Assembly: GCA_947258495.1 (NCBI GenBank)
Contig: CAMYIN010000150.1
Span: 1 to 34,714 of the forward strand
Direction: 5' to 3'
DNA: 34,714 bases
Source of the DNA: an uncultured Gammaproteobacteria bacterium
GTDB lineage: Bacteria > Pseudomonadota > Gammaproteobacteria > Arenicellales > JAANXG01
The notes below the pieces were generated by a model. That model saw nothing but the letters and a program-made list of their open reading frames with translations, was not told the origin of the DNA and did no database searches. Position 1 is the stretch's first letter. Each line of letters begins with the position of its first letter. This document shows positions 24,356 through 34,359 of the stretch, in pieces. A program made the translations under genes and the position numbers.

Positions 24356-26122
24356 ATGTCATATCAACATATCAAAATGCCGGCGTCGGGAGAGATGATC
24401 ACCGTAACAAACGGAAAACTTCGTGTCCCGGATCAACCCGTAATTGGCTACATCGAAGGAGACGGAATCGGTCCCGATATTACCAATGCGAGTCTCAGGG
24501 TCTGGGACGCCGCGGTGGAGAAGGCCTACGACGGCAAGCGCAAGATACACTGGTGCGAAATGTTTCTCGGTGAAAAGGCCGCCGGGCTGTACAACGGCGA
24601 TTACTTCCCCGCGGAAACATTGGACGCCATCCGCGAAGTCATCGTCGCCATCAAGGGGCCGCTGACGACCCCCGTGGGCGGGGGATTCCGCTCGCTCAAC
24701 GTTTCTCTGCGCCAGGAGCTGGACCTGTACGCCTGCGTGCGTCCGGTACGATACTATACCAACGTGCCCTCGCCCATGCGCCGGCCCGACCAGGTCGACG
24801 TCGTCATATTCCGGGAAAACACCGAAGACGTTTACGCCGGTATCGAATATCAAAGCGGCAGCGAAGAGAACAAGAAGCTCGCCGATTTTCTGCGCAACGA
24901 CATGGGCGCGAAGTTCTTCGAAGACGCGGGACTCGGTGTCAAGCCGGTGAGCCCGTTCGGTTCTAAGCGTCTCATCCGCAAGGCGATTCAGTTCGCGATC
25001 GACAACAACCGCGAAAGCGTGACCCTGGTACACAAGGGAAACATCATGAAGTTCACCGAAGGCGCTTTTCGCAATTGGGGTTACGAGCTGGCAAAAGAGG
25101 AGTTCGACGACAAGGTCATCACCGAAGAGGATCTCTACAATATTCACGGGGGAAAACGTCCAACAGACAAAATCGTTCTCAAGGACCGTATAGCCGATAT
25201 CATTTTTCAACTGTTGCAGCTTCGTCCCGCGGAATTCGACGTGCTGGCGACCATGAATCTGAACGGCGACTACCTTTCGGATGCGGTGGCGGCCGAAGTG
25301 GGCGGCGTCGGAATCGCGCCGGGGGCAAACATCGGCGACTACGTAGCCGTGTTCGAGGCAACCCACGGCACCGCCCCCAAGTACGCCAACCAGAACAAGG
25401 TCAACCCCAGCTCGTTGTTGTTGTCGGGCGTCATGATGCTCGAATACATGGGCTGGAACGAAGCGGCGGATCTCATAAACGCCGCCTATCCCCAGGTCAT
25501 CGGCGACAAATTCGTCACCTACGATTTCGCACGCCAGATGGACGGGTCCCACACCGTCTCCACGAGCACCTTTGGCGACGCCCTCATCGCCAAGATCACC
25601 GGCAATGCCGAAGACCTCGCCCGCTTCGAACGCGAGCGCCGTCAAGCCCTGGAGGCGGAGCGCAAGGCCCGCGAGGAGCGCCGCGTGGCCGACCCGGTGC
25701 AGGCGATGAAAGAAAGCGGGCGCCAACCCAATACCGCCGCCGGCGTGATGTCGCCAATAATCAGCGTCACCCCCGACACCATCGTTGACGACGCCATGCA
25801 CAAGATGCGCGAGGCCGATATCAGTTACCTCCTGGTGCAGCCGAAGGGCGGCGGCGAGTGGGGCATCATGACGAAACGCGACGTAGTGACCAAGATCGTG
25901 GGCGGTAATCAGTCCACGACCAGGATCCCTGTGGATAAGATCGCCAGCCGCCCACTGTTGACGGTGCCCGCGGACGCAAACCTCAGAACGGTGTCGACGA
26001 TAATGTCGCAGAACAACATTCGCCGCGTGGTGGTCGAGGCGAAAGACGTGCCGGTGGGAGTGGTGTCGGACACCGACCTGTTCGAGATCGTGGAGGAATT
26101 CGGCTGGGGTCCCGAGGAGTAG
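24356..26122 (+). CDS. icd: NADP-dependent isocitrate dehydrogenase fused to a CBS-domain pair
   Basis: Residues 1-417 are an E. coli-type homodimeric isocitrate dehydrogenase, which oxidises isocitrate to 2-oxoglutarate. Ser113 in GGGFRSLNV matches the E. coli AceK phosphorylation site. Lys342-Tyr343 (APKYAN), Val349, Tyr389 and Arg393 (TYDFAR) match the known NADP-specificity residues. A charged helical linker (about 418-447, [19 protein letters not shown]) leads to two CBS domains: CBS1 about 460-515 ([18 protein letters not shown]) and CBS2 about 524-585 ([18 protein letters not shown]). The protein has 588 residues against about 416 for E. coli Icd, so the CBS pair is an added module. 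CBS pairs usually bind adenine nucleotides, suggesting allosteric control; this is inference. It has its own promoter and is four bases from the convergent transporter gene. Confidence 0.95.
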   Translation: MSYQHIKMPASGEMITVTNGKLRVPDQPVIGYIEGDGIGPDITNASLRVWDAAVEKAYDGKRKIHWCEMFLGEKAAGLYNGDYFPAETLDAIREVIVAIKGPLTTPVGGGFRSLNVSLRQELDLYACVRPVRYYTNVPSPMRRPDQVDVVIFRENTEDVYAGIEYQSGSEENKKLADFLRNDMGAKFFEDAGLGVKPVSPFGSKRLIRKAIQFAIDNNRESVTLVHKGNIMKFTEGAFRNWGYELAKEEFDDKVITEEDLYNIHGGKRPTDKIVLKDRIADIIFQLLQLRPAEFDVLATMNLNGDYLSDAVAAEVGGVGIAPGANIGDYVAVFEATHGTAPKYANQNKVNPSSLLLSGVMMLEYMGWNEAADLINAAYPQVIGDKFVTYDFARQMDGSHTVSTSTFGDALIAKITGNAEDLARFERERRQALEAERKAREERRVADPVQAMKESGRQPNTAAGVMSPIISVTPDTIVDDAMHKMREADISYLLVQPKGGGEWGIMTKRDVVTKIVGGNQSTTRIPVDKIASRPLLTVPADANLRTVSTIMSQNNIRRVVVEAKDVPVGVVSDTDLFEIVEEFGWGPEE

Positions 26123-26172
26123 CGGGCTAACCCGCGCGGGACCGGGTGACGCCGGCCGGTTCAGCCGGCCGG
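26122..26172. repeat. GC-rich hairpins at the icd/transporter convergent junction
   Basis: A small hairpin GCGGG (26122-26126), CTAA, CCCGC (26131-26135) spans both stop codons. Next to it are two copies of the self-complementary octamer CCGGCCGG (26152-26159 and 26165-26172) five bases apart, inside the 3' end of the transporter gene. Either could help end transcription in both directions, but no T-tract follows. Confidence 0.3.
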
Positions 26173-27062
26173 GCGTCGGTCGCATTCCAGGCGATGCCCT
26201 CGTCGGGGACGTCCTCGCGCGCGCTGCGCAGCGCCATGCCCCCCGCGACCGCCACCAGCGCCGCGCCGGCGACCGAGGTCAGGTCCCACAGTTCGTCCCA
26301 GAACAGCCATCCGAGGGACGCGCCGAAGATGACCGAGGAATAGGTGAAGATCCCGACCCGCGAGGCCGGCGCCGAGGCATAGCCACGGGTCATACACAGC
26401 TGTGCCAGGGTCGCCAGCGGCCCAATGGCCAGCAACATCAACCACTGCCCGGGGCTCGGACTTCGCCACCCCCATAAAAGCGGGATCGCGGACACGAAAG
26501 CCGCGATCACGGCGAAATAAAACACGATCCGAACCGCGGGTTCGGTAGCGGACAGTCGACGTATGGCGACTTTGGCGACCGCCGCGAAAACGCTCCCCGC
26601 GAACGCGATCAACATCACCCAGTTGACTTCCAGGTCCGGACGAATAATCAATATCACGCCCCCGAAACCGACCAACAGGGCGATCCGGGCGCTCCTCGAG
26701 AGCGTTTCGAAAAGCCATATAAACGCCACCATGGGGATCAGAATCGGCGTCGTCAACTTCAAGAGCATGGCGTCGGCAAGTTTGATGTGGGCAAGCGCGT
26801 AGAAGAAACAGTACATCGCCGCCACGCCGGTCAGTGCGCGAACCAGGTGAAGATGTAAGACCTGCGTCTTCAAACCGGCTATGCCGCCGCGGAGGAGCAA
26901 CGGCGTCAATGCCAGAAGGCCGAAGAAATTTCGGAAGAAGACGATCATTTCGTTGGGAAGCTCTTGCGCCGCCCATTTGATGACGGCGCCCATGACGGCG
27001 ATCAGCAGCTCGGAAGCGACGATGTACAGCGCGCCGGCGGTGATGTTTTGCGTATAGATCAA
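26127..27062 (-). CDS. DMT superfamily (EamA-type) transporter
   Basis: The 311-residue inner-membrane protein has about ten hydrophobic segments arranged as two EamA repeats (for example YIVASELLIAVMGAVIKW in the first and LLAIGPLATLAQLCM in the second), typical of drug/metabolite exporters. Substrates of this family range from amino acids to nucleotide precursors and cannot be deduced here. The C-terminus beyond ALRSARED is a polar cytoplasmic tail. The start is a TTG at 27062 without a ribosome site; it fits the family N-terminus, but the exact start is uncertain. The gene is 119 bases downstream of the EF-G-like gene on the same strand and four bases from the convergent icd stop. Confidence 0.88.
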   Translation of the reverse strand: MIYTQNITAGALYIVASELLIAVMGAVIKWAAQELPNEMIVFFRNFFGLLALTPLLLRGGIAGLKTQVLHLHLVRALTGVAAMYCFFYALAHIKLADAMLLKLTTPILIPMVAFIWLFETLSRSARIALLVGFGGVILIIRPDLEVNWVMLIAFAGSVFAAVAKVAIRRLSATEPAVRIVFYFAVIAAFVSAIPLLWGWRSPSPGQWLMLLAIGPLATLAQLCMTRGYASAPASRVGIFTYSSVIFGASLGWLFWDELWDLTSVAGAALVAVAGGMALRSAREDVPDEGIAWNATDARPAEPAGVTRSRAG

Positions 27063-27181
27063 AGAATCGTCAATGTGCGTGTGGAGACGACGGCGCCGCC
27101 TGGAGACCTGGGAACGGCAGCGGAGGTCCCGCGCGCCGAAGGCCGCAGGTGCAGCAACGTCCGGGCATACCCGCTTGCGAA

Positions 27182-29224
27182 TCAGTCGCCGTCTTTATTT
27201 TGATACTGCTTGACCAGATCCTTCTGAATGTTGGCGGGCAACTGCTCGTAGTGGCTGAATTCCATGGTGAACGAACCTTCTCCGCCCGTCATGGACTTGA
27301 GACGCGACTGGTAATCTTCCAGCTCTGCGAGGGGTACCTGGCCTTTTACCGTTACCATACCGCCGGGCACCACGTCGGTGCTGGACACACGTCCGCGCCT
27401 GGAAGAAAGGTCGCCCGTAACATCCCCCATGTGATCGTTGGAGATGGTGATCTCCATATTCACGATGGGCTCCAGAACAATGGGGGTGGCTTTCGAAATT
27501 GCATCAATAAACGCCTTTCGGCCCGCGGTGCTGAAAGAGATCTCATTGGAATCCACCGAATGATATTTGCCGTCGTACAACGACACCCGCACGTCCTGGA
27601 TCGGGAAACCGGCAACGGCGCCGGTGTCCAACACCTGGCGCACGCCTTTTTCCACCGAGGGTATGAAACCCGACGGGATCACGCCGCCGACTACGTTATC
27701 AACGAATTCAAAGCCGGCGCCCCTCTCCATCGGTTCAACCCGCAGATATACTTCCCCGAACTGGCCCGCGCCTCCCGTCTGCTTCTTGTGCCGGTGGTGT
27801 CCCTCCGCCTTTTTCTTGATTGTTTCGCGATACGGAACGGTGGGGGGTTTGGTGTTCACGGCGACGTTGTACAGCTCCTCCATGCGTTCAATGGCGGTGC
27901 GCAGATGCAGGTCGCCGAGGCCCCGCAACACGGTCTCGTTGGCGGCGGCGTCGCGTTCGATGCGGATGCACGGATCTTCCTCGGAAAGTTTTTCCAGCGC
28001 CTCGGAAAGTTTCTGTTCGTCGCCGCGCTTTTTGGCGGACACCGCCAGACCGGCAAGAGGCATTGGATAATTCATGGTTTTCAGATGCACATCGTCCTCG
28101 TCGTGATAGTTGTGCAGGATGCTGTCGAACCGGATGTCCGGGACTTTTGCGACGGCGCAGATATCACCCGGCATTCCCTTTTCAATCTCCTCATTCTTCT
28201 TTCCCTGCAGTCGGAACAAATGGCCTACTTTGAAGGCCTTGCGTGCATCGTTGACGTACAGCTCGCTGTCCTTATCTACGGTCCCCTGGTAGACGCGGAA
28301 TATTCCCAGCTTACCGACATAGGGATCGAAGGTGATCTTGAACACGTGCGCAAGGATATGTCCGTCCGGATCCGGCCTGATTTCCACGGGCACCTGTTCT
28401 TTACCGTTTTCCTTCACCAGCGGCGGAGGATTGCCCTCCGTCGGATCGGGCAGCAATTTTGCAAAAACGTCCAGCAGTTCTTTCACCCCGGTCCCCGTTT
28501 CCGCGGAGACAAAACATACCGGCACGAGATGTCCTTCCCGTAGCGCCTTTTCAAACGGATCGTGCAGCTGTTCGGGAGCGATTTCACCCTGTTCGAGATA
28601 CACCGCCATCAATTCTTCATCGACTTCAACGGTCTGATCGACGACGGCGGTATGTGCATCGCTTACCGACGAGAAATCGGAATCCCCGGTTGGATTGAAG
28701 AAACAGTCGACGACCTTTTTGCCGCCGTTTGCAGGCAGGTTGATCGCCAGGCATTCTTTTCCGAAGGCCCCCTGGATTTCGTTCAGCACCGCTTCCAGAT
28801 CGACGCCGTCTGCGTCTATCTTGTTGACAATGATCATGCGGCATAAACGCCGCTGCTCGGCCCAGTCCATCAATCGTCTAGTGAGCATCTCCACACCGTT
28901 CTGCGCGTTGATGACCACCGCGACGGTCTCCACCGCCGGAAACGCGCTCAGCGTCTGACCGAGAAAATCCGGATATCCAGGCGTGTCGATAATATTGATA
29001 TGCCGGCCGTCGTATTCGAAGTTGACCAAGGCAGAACGAAGCGAGTGCTGGTGTGACTGCTCGAGCGGATCGAAATCCGAGATCGTGGTGCCGCGATCGA
29101 CACTGCCGGGCGCGTTGATCGCTCCTGCGTGACCGAGCAGCGCCTCGGCAAGCGTGGTCTTGCCTGAGGACGCGTGACCAACGAGGGCCACGTTCCGGAT
29201 ATCTTTGGTGTCATAGCCGGACAT
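27182..29224 (-). CDS. fusA2: EF-G-like translational GTPase (EF-G2 type paralogue)
   Basis: The 680-residue protein has the five-domain layout of EF-G (GTPase, OB-like domain II, and domains III-V ending QYQNKDGD). The G domain departs from canonical EF-G: P-loop GHASSGKTT (16-24); the RGIT(I) element of switch I reads HQHSL; and DTPGHVDF is replaced by DTPGYPDF (80-87), so the histidine that activates water for GTP hydrolysis is Tyr84. NKID is at 134-137. These features match the EF-G2-like paralogue group rather than the main fusA, whose role in translation is less clear. The start at 29224 is chosen over 29236 because GGAG lies six bases before it. The VOC gene is the next gene upstream on the same strand. 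Confidence 0.93.
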   Translation of the reverse strand: MSGYDTKDIRNVALVGHASSGKTTLAEALLGHAGAINAPGSVDRGTTISDFDPLEQSHQHSLRSALVNFEYDGRHINIIDTPGYPDFLGQTLSAFPAVETVAVVINAQNGVEMLTRRLMDWAEQRRLCRMIIVNKIDADGVDLEAVLNEIQGAFGKECLAINLPANGGKKVVDCFFNPTGDSDFSSVSDAHTAVVDQTVEVDEELMAVYLEQGEIAPEQLHDPFEKALREGHLVPVCFVSAETGTGVKELLDVFAKLLPDPTEGNPPPLVKENGKEQVPVEIRPDPDGHILAHVFKITFDPYVGKLGIFRVYQGTVDKDSELYVNDARKAFKVGHLFRLQGKKNEEIEKGMPGDICAVAKVPDIRFDSILHNYHDEDDVHLKTMNYPMPLAGLAVSAKKRGDEQKLSEALEKLSEEDPCIRIERDAAANETVLRGLGDLHLRTAIERMEELYNVAVNTKPPTVPYRETIKKKAEGHHRHKKQTGGAGQFGEVYLRVEPMERGAGFEFVDNVVGGVIPSGFIPSVEKGVRQVLDTGAVAGFPIQDVRVSLYDGKYHSVDSNEISFSTAGRKAFIDAISKATPIVLEPIVNMEITISNDHMGDVTGDLSSRRGRVSSTDVVPGGMVTVKGQVPLAELEDYQSRLKSMTGGEGSFTMEFSHYEQLPANIQKDLVKQYQNKDGD

Positions 29225-29392
29225 AACCGTCTCCATCCGAATAAAGTTTTAATTATTGTCGGCTCGAAGGCCGCAGAAGTCCGCTAGCCTAAACGATGCG
29301 CCCGCGGCTATCAATCCAGACGCGGCGAAGGATCGAATTCCCGAGGAACGTGAACCCTCGATGCGTCGATCAGTGCGGGGAGGTTGGGGAAG

Positions 29393-29776
29393 TCAGGCGT
29401 CGGCGACCGGCTCCCACAGCTCGATCTTGTTTCCCTCGGGGTCCATGACCCAGGCGAAAATGCCCTCCGGGTGTTCCGCGGGCCCGGAGACGTCGAGGCC
29501 GGCCTCACGCAGCTCATCAATCAGTTCCTCGAGGTGCTGCACCCGGTAGTTGATCATGAAGGACGCATTGCTGGGTTGGAAATAATCGGTATCCCGCGGG
29601 AAGGGGCCCCACACGGTGTATTCGCTCTTGTCGGGATCGTCGGCGTCTCGCCATTCGAAGATAGCGCCTGCTTCGTCGGAAGCCTCAATGCCGAGATGCT
29701 TTTCATACCAAGACTTGAGCTTTTCCGGGTTCCGTGACTTGAAAAATATTCCCCCGATACCAGTTACCTTTTTCAT
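29393..29776 (-). CDS. VOC (glyoxalase/bleomycin-resistance) family protein
   Basis: The 127-residue protein has one VOC module: VTGIGGIFFKSRNPEKLKSW and YEKHLGI in the first beta-alpha-beta-beta-beta unit, and FMINYRVQHLEELIDELREAGLDV with MDPEGNKIELWEP in the second. The final Glu in IELWEP is a usual metal ligand, while the first-position ligand commonly found as His near the start is not obvious. Such proteins include lyases, dioxygenases and binding proteins, so no reaction is assigned. Two adjacent ATGs exist; the second (29776) has better spacing from AGGTG. It is followed by fusA2 after some 170 bases. Confidence 0.85.
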   Translation of the reverse strand: MKKVTGIGGIFFKSRNPEKLKSWYEKHLGIEASDEAGAIFEWRDADDPDKSEYTVWGPFPRDTDYFQPSNASFMINYRVQHLEELIDELREAGLDVSGPAEHPEGIFAWVMDPEGNKIELWEPVADA

Positions 29777-29874
29777 CATTTCACCTACCGATGCGTTTAC
29801 ACGCTATAGTCGTGAACATAGCAGAGTCAATCGAATTTGCAACGCTTTCCCGCGCACGGCCAAGCAATGTTGCG

Positions 29875-30810
29875 TCACCAGATGTTGTAGCCGAAACTCG
29901 CCGCAAAACGTTCGGAAAAATCATCCAATGTAAAGCGATGGTTTTGCGTTCCATGGGTTTCGATCTTTATCGCGCCCATGAGCGACGCGATCCTGCCTGC
30001 GTTGGCCCAGTCTTCTTCCCTGGAGATGGCGTGCAGCAGCCCGGCACGATAGGCATCGCCGCAACCCGTCGGGTCAACGGTCTTGACGGTTTTGGCAACA
30101 GGAATTTCGACACGGCCGTTGTCGGTGAATATGGTTGAACCCTTTGCGCCCCTGGTGACGATCAAGGCGTCCACGTGTTCGGCCAGCGCAGCCAGCCCCA
30201 TGCCGGTGCGCTCCTGCAGCAGCTGACTTTCGTAGTCATTGACGGTGATGTAGTCCGCCTGCTCGATGAATGTTCTGAGTTCCTGTCCGTCGAACATAGG
30301 CATGCCTTGGCCGGGATCGAACACGAACGATACCCCCAGCTCGGCAAACTGTCGTGCGTGTTCGATCATCGCCTGTTTGCCGTCCGGAGCAACGATACCA
30401 AGCTCCGCTCCGGAGCCGTTTGCGATGCGATTGCGATGCGCGTGCGACATTGCGCCGGGGTGGAACGCCGTGATCTGGTTATCGTCCATGTCGGTGGTGA
30501 TATACGCCTGCGCCGTGAACGCATCGTCGATCTGCAAAACGTGCTCGGTGGAGATCCCGCACTCCTCCAGCCACGAGTAATACGGATCGAAGTCGCTCCC
30601 CACCGCCCCCACGGGAAGGGGTTCGCCGCCAAGCAGTTTAAGATTGTAGGATATGTTTCCGGCGCAGCCGCCGAACTCACGGCGCATCTCCGGAACCAGA
30701 AAACAGACATTCAGTATGTGGACCTGGTCCGGGAGAATGTGTTCCTTGAATCTGTCCGGGAACACCATGATGTTGTCGTACGCGAACGAGCCGGATATCA
30801 GTATCGCCAT
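29875..30810 (-). CDS. PfkB/ribokinase-family carbohydrate or nucleoside kinase
   Basis: The 311-residue cytosolic kinase shows the PfkB N-terminal substrate-binding region (ISGSFAYDNIM, then FGGCAGNISYNLKLLGG) and the C-terminal signature VDPTGCGDAYRAGLL with the catalytic Asp in the GCGD anion hole. Members phosphorylate sugars or nucleosides such as ribose or adenosine, and the closest general resemblance is to adenosine-kinase-like proteobacterial members. The start at 30810 (MAILISG) is family-like; the frame remains open to 31071, but that part is antisense-like and overlaps gcvPB. It follows gcvPB by 65 bases on the same strand and may be its last operon gene. The ribosome site is weak. 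Confidence 0.88.
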   Translation of the reverse strand: MAILISGSFAYDNIMVFPDRFKEHILPDQVHILNVCFLVPEMRREFGGCAGNISYNLKLLGGEPLPVGAVGSDFDPYYSWLEECGISTEHVLQIDDAFTAQAYITTDMDDNQITAFHPGAMSHAHRNRIANGSGAELGIVAPDGKQAMIEHARQFAELGVSFVFDPGQGMPMFDGQELRTFIEQADYITVNDYESQLLQERTGMGLAALAEHVDALIVTRGAKGSTIFTDNGRVEIPVAKTVKTVDPTGCGDAYRAGLLHAISREEDWANAGRIASLMGAIKIETHGTQNHRFTLDDFSERFAASFGYNIW

Positions 30811-30875
30811 TGTCTGGTTGTAAGCTTGGGCAACTACGACGTTGCAAGGATCGTGTGGGCGCGAGGGGCCGAGGG

Positions 30876-32324
30876 TCAATTGGATCGCCAAGCCAGGTCC
30901 AGCTCCCTCGCTGCCTTGACCTCGTCGAGCCGGCGCACCGGAGTGGTGTGCGGCGCAGTCGTCACCAGCTCGGGATCGTCGCGCGCTTCCTGCATGACTT
31001 CGACAAAGGCCTGGACGAAACCGTCGAGCTCCTGCTTGCTCTCCGATTCGGTAGGCTCGATGAGAAAGCACTCCGGTACCAGCAATGGAAAATACACAGT
31101 CGGCGCATGATAGCCCTTGTCCAGCATACGCTTGGCAACGTCCATGGCAAGGACGCCGGTTTCATCCTTGAGTTGCTTCAAGGTGACGATGAATTCATGT
31201 GCCGCACGACGTTCCGGGTAAGCGACTTCGATCGCGTTACGCCGTAACTGCGCCATCAGGTAATTGGCGTTCAAAGTAGCGAACTCCGCCACCCTGGTCA
31301 TACCCTCCCTCCCCAGCAATCGAGCGTAAATGTAGGCGCGCAACAACACCCCTGCGTTACCCATGTTGGCGGACAGCCGACCGATGGACTGGGGCAGGTC
31401 TTGCTCCGTGAGCCAATGGAATTCGCCGTTGTTCTCCCCCACGACAGGGATGGGCAGATACGGCAACAGCCTTTCACTGACCCCGACCGGTCCTGCGCCG
31501 GGCCCACCGCCGCCGTGTGGCGTCGAGAAGGTCTTGTGCAGATTCATGTGGATGACGTCGAATCCCATATCTCCGGGCTTGACCTTGCCGACGATGGCGT
31601 TGAGATTTGCGCCGTCGTAGTACAGCAGCCCCCCCGATTCGTGCACAACGTCGGCGATCTCCTGGATATGGCGTTCGAATATTCCCAGCGTCGACGGATT
31701 GGTCAGCATCAATCCGGCGGTCCGTGGGCCGACGGCGGCTCGCAGCGCCTGGATGTCGACGTCGCCCGCCCGGTTGGTCGGAATTTCGCGCACCTTGTAG
31801 CCGCACATAGTGGCGGTCGCCGGGTTGGTACCGTGGGCGGCATCCGGAACCAGTATTTCATCCCGCGCAGCGTCTGTCCGGTCGTCGTGATATGCGCGTA
31901 TCATCGCCACCCCGGCGAACTCCCCCTGCGCGCCGGCAAGCGGTGTCAACGAAACCCCTTTCATGCCCGTGACGTCCTTCAAGATCTCCTGCAGTTCGTA
32001 CAAGCAACGCAGGAATCCCTGGCCGGTGGTCACCGAGGAGTGGGGATGACGCATGAGAAATTGCGGCAGCATCGCGTACTTGTTGCACGCCCTCGGGTTG
32101 TACTTCATGGTGCAGGAACCAAGAGGGTAGAAATGCGTGTCAATAGAAAAGTTTTTCTGTGACAAACGCGTATAGTGCCGCACTGCCTGGAGTTCGGACA
32201 CCTCCGGGAGGAGCGGTGTATCCTGGCGCAGAAACTCCTGCGGAATGTCGTCGACGTCACCGTCCCCGCGGGGAGTCTGGGAAGGATTGGTCCGGGACGT
32301 TTTCGACTGCTCGAAGATCAACAT
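30876..32324 (-). CDS. gcvPB: Glycine dehydrogenase (decarboxylating) subunit 2
   Basis: The 482-residue protein is the PLP-carrying half of a split P-protein of the glycine cleavage system. With GcvPA it decarboxylates glycine and transfers the aminomethyl group to lipoyl-GcvH. The conserved start MLIFEQS, the region [16 protein letters not shown]-like ([17 protein letters not shown]), the PLP aldimine Lys264 in [16 protein letters not shown] and the AHGTNPA motif are all present. The ATG at 32324 is 15 bases after the tpx stop. The ribosome site is poor, so it may depend on coupling with tpx. It belongs to the gcvH-gcvPA-tpx-gcvPB cluster. Confidence 0.96.
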   Translation of the reverse strand: MLIFEQSKTSRTNPSQTPRGDGDVDDIPQEFLRQDTPLLPEVSELQAVRHYTRLSQKNFSIDTHFYPLGSCTMKYNPRACNKYAMLPQFLMRHPHSSVTTGQGFLRCLYELQEILKDVTGMKGVSLTPLAGAQGEFAGVAMIRAYHDDRTDAARDEILVPDAAHGTNPATATMCGYKVREIPTNRAGDVDIQALRAAVGPRTAGLMLTNPSTLGIFERHIQEIADVVHESGGLLYYDGANLNAIVGKVKPGDMGFDVIHMNLHKTFSTPHGGGGPGAGPVGVSERLLPYLPIPVVGENNGEFHWLTEQDLPQSIGRLSANMGNAGVLLRAYIYARLLGREGMTRVAEFATLNANYLMAQLRRNAIEVAYPERRAAHEFIVTLKQLKDETGVLAMDVAKRMLDKGYHAPTVYFPLLVPECFLIEPTESESKQELDGFVQAFVEVMQEARDDPELVTTAPHTTPVRRLDEVKAARELDLAWRSN

Positions 32325-32339
32325 GGTTGTCGGATCAGC

Positions 32340-32837
32340 CTATATCGCCTGCAAAGCCTTGTCGTAATCGGGTTCCTGGCCGATCTCCGGGACCAGCTCG
32401 GTGTAGACCACGTTGTTGTCCTCGTCGAGCACAACAATGGCGCGCGCGGTGATGCCCGCCAAGGGACCGTCTACGAGCAGCACGCCGTAGTCCTTGGCAA
32501 AATTTCTGCTTCGCATCATCGACAAGGTCTTGACCTCGTGAGTGGACTCTGCCTCGCAGAAGCGACCCTGGGCGAACGGCAGATCCGCGGAAATCACCAA
32601 CACGACGATGTCGCCCCGCTGCTTGATTTCCTTATCGAACCGCTTGGTCGAAGTTGCACATACCGGCGTGTCCAAACTCGGCACGATGTTGAGGATCTTT
32701 TTCTTGCCTTGAAAATCGTCGAGCGAAACGTCGCTGAGATCCGCGCCCACGAGGGTGAACTCCGGAGCACGACTGCCCACTGCAGGCAGAACTCCGTTGG
32801 TGTTACATGGATTACCTTTTAACGTTACCTGCGCCAT
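32340..32837 (-). CDS. tpx: Thiol peroxidase, atypical 2-Cys peroxiredoxin
   Basis: Tpx reduces hydrogen peroxide and alkyl hydroperoxides using thioredoxin. The 165-residue length is standard. The peroxidatic Cys60 lies in SLDTPVCATSTKRF and the resolving Cys94 in QGRFCEAEST, matching E. coli Tpx Cys61 and Cys95. The conserved opening VTLKGNP is also present. There is no signal peptide; bacterial Tpx is usually cytosolic or periplasmic-associated. The ATG has GGAG at eight bases. It sits between gcvPA (77 bases upstream) and gcvPB (15 bases downstream) on the same strand, so it probably shares a transcript with the glycine cleavage genes. Confidence 0.95.
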   Translation of the reverse strand: MAQVTLKGNPCNTNGVLPAVGSRAPEFTLVGADLSDVSLDDFQGKKKILNIVPSLDTPVCATSTKRFDKEIKQRGDIVVLVISADLPFAQGRFCEAESTHEVKTLSMMRSRNFAKDYGVLLVDGPLAGITARAIVVLDEDNNVVYTELVPEIGQEPDYDKALQAI

Positions 32838-32914
32838 GAGTATCTCTCCAGTGGTGGTTGAGGGTACAAAAGTACGTCGTGACCATTCGCTTGGACTGCA
32901 ACGGTAAATTCAGA

Positions 32915-34309
32915 TCAGCTGCCGACTTTTTGCGCGCACGGGGGATCCAAGCGACGGCGTGAAAGGATTCGTTGTAAATGCGACGCATAGCTCTCGATCT
33001 CGGACTCGGTGCGCGTCTCCGTGGCGCACACCAGAACCGCATTCCCCAATTGTGGATAGCTCGCACCCAGATCGATACCACCGACGATCCCCTGCGCCTC
33101 CAGGGCCCTCAGTACGGTGGCAGGCGACTGCGTCAAGCGCACTACCGATTCATGAAAGAAGGGACGATGGAACATCTTGTCCACACCGTCGATATCGCAG
33201 AGCCGCGCCAAAAGGCGCCGGGTATTGGCGTGGCTGCGCTCCGCAACCGAGCGCAGGCCGGCGGGTCCCAATAGGGCCATGTGAATAGTGGCTGCGGTAA
33301 CCAGCAGTCCTTGATTGGTGCAGATATTGGACGTCGCTTTGGAGCGTCGAATGTGCTGTTCCCGCGCCTGCAAGGTCAAGGCGTACCCGGGATTTCCTTC
33401 CTTATCCACGGTGCGGCCCACTATCCGACCCGGCATCTGTCGGATCAGCGGCTGCTTGCAGCACATGAATCCGAAATAGGGCCCGCCCGACGATAAGGGC
33501 ACACCCAACGGCTGGCCTTCGCCGACGGCGATATCGGCGCCGCCCCGGCCCCATTGCCCCGGTGGCTTGAGCAGCGCCATGGCCACGGGATTGACCAGTG
33601 CGATCACCAGCAACCCCTTTTTCTGGGCCCAATCCGTCATCGCGTCGACGTCCTCCAGGATGCCGAAGTAGTTCGGTTGGGGGATGACGAGCGCGGCGAC
33701 GTCGCGCAGGTCCTGGCGCTCGAGCAGATCGATGGTACTGTGGCCGTCGGTCTCCGAGAACGGTACCGCAACGGTTTCGATGCCCTGGTTGCTGACGATG
33801 CTGGTCACGACCTGGCGGTAAACCGGATTGACCGTGCTTGGCACGAGAACCCGGCCCGCCTTTTTCTTCGCCCGCACCGCCGCCAGCACCGCCTCCGCCA
33901 GTGCGGACGCCCCGTCGTAGAGCGAGGCATTGGCGACATCCATGGCCGTAAGGCTGGAGATCATGGTCTGGAATTCGTACAGCAACTGCAAGGTACCCTG
34001 ACTCGCCTCGGCCTGGTAGGGGGTGTACGCGGTGTAGAACTCGCCCCGCGTGGTCAAATCCCACACCGCGGCCGGTATGTGATGATCGTAGGCGCCTCCA
34101 CCGATGAAATTGACGTAGACGCCGTCTTGTTCGGCGCGCTCCGACATCAGGCGACCGACCTCCATTTCCGACATTCCCGAGGGTATGTGCGACAAACCTT
34201 TTGCGCACAGTGCGGATGGAATTTCATCGAACAACGCGTCGATGGAGTCGACACCGATCGCCTGCAGCATGTCTTCGATTTCTGCTTTGGTGTGGGGTAT
34301 GAATGGCAT
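32915..34309 (-). CDS. gcvPA: Glycine dehydrogenase (decarboxylating) subunit 1
   Basis: The 464-residue protein is the non-PLP half of the split P-protein; it resembles the aminotransferase fold but lacks the PLP lysine and forms an alpha2-beta2 enzyme with GcvPB. The conserved opening [15 protein letters not shown], then [26 protein letters not shown] and [14 protein letters not shown], fit well. The start at 34309 is preferred over a GTG at 34330 because MPFIPHT is the family beginning and GAGGA lies upstream. It follows gcvH by about 50 bases. A full-length single P-protein would have about 950 residues, so the split form is clear. Confidence 0.96.
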   Translation of the reverse strand: MPFIPHTKAEIEDMLQAIGVDSIDALFDEIPSALCAKGLSHIPSGMSEMEVGRLMSERAEQDGVYVNFIGGGAYDHHIPAAVWDLTTRGEFYTAYTPYQAEASQGTLQLLYEFQTMISSLTAMDVANASLYDGASALAEAVLAAVRAKKKAGRVLVPSTVNPVYRQVVTSIVSNQGIETVAVPFSETDGHSTIDLLERQDLRDVAALVIPQPNYFGILEDVDAMTDWAQKKGLLVIALVNPVAMALLKPPGQWGRGGADIAVGEGQPLGVPLSSGGPYFGFMCCKQPLIRQMPGRIVGRTVDKEGNPGYALTLQAREQHIRRSKATSNICTNQGLLVTAATIHMALLGPAGLRSVAERSHANTRRLLARLCDIDGVDKMFHRPFFHESVVRLTQSPATVLRALEAQGIVGGIDLGASYPQLGNAVLVCATETRTESEIESYASHLQRILSRRRLDPPCAQKVGS

Positions 34310-34359
34310 TGCTAAACCGTCCTCGCTCACGTCACGCGCGCATACTGCAAAGAGGCGAA

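Noticed and set aside
24359-26185. 608-residue minus-strand frame opposite icd
   Set aside because: It is an antisense shadow caused by codon bias in the GC-rich icd gene; the icd protein matches a known family along its length.
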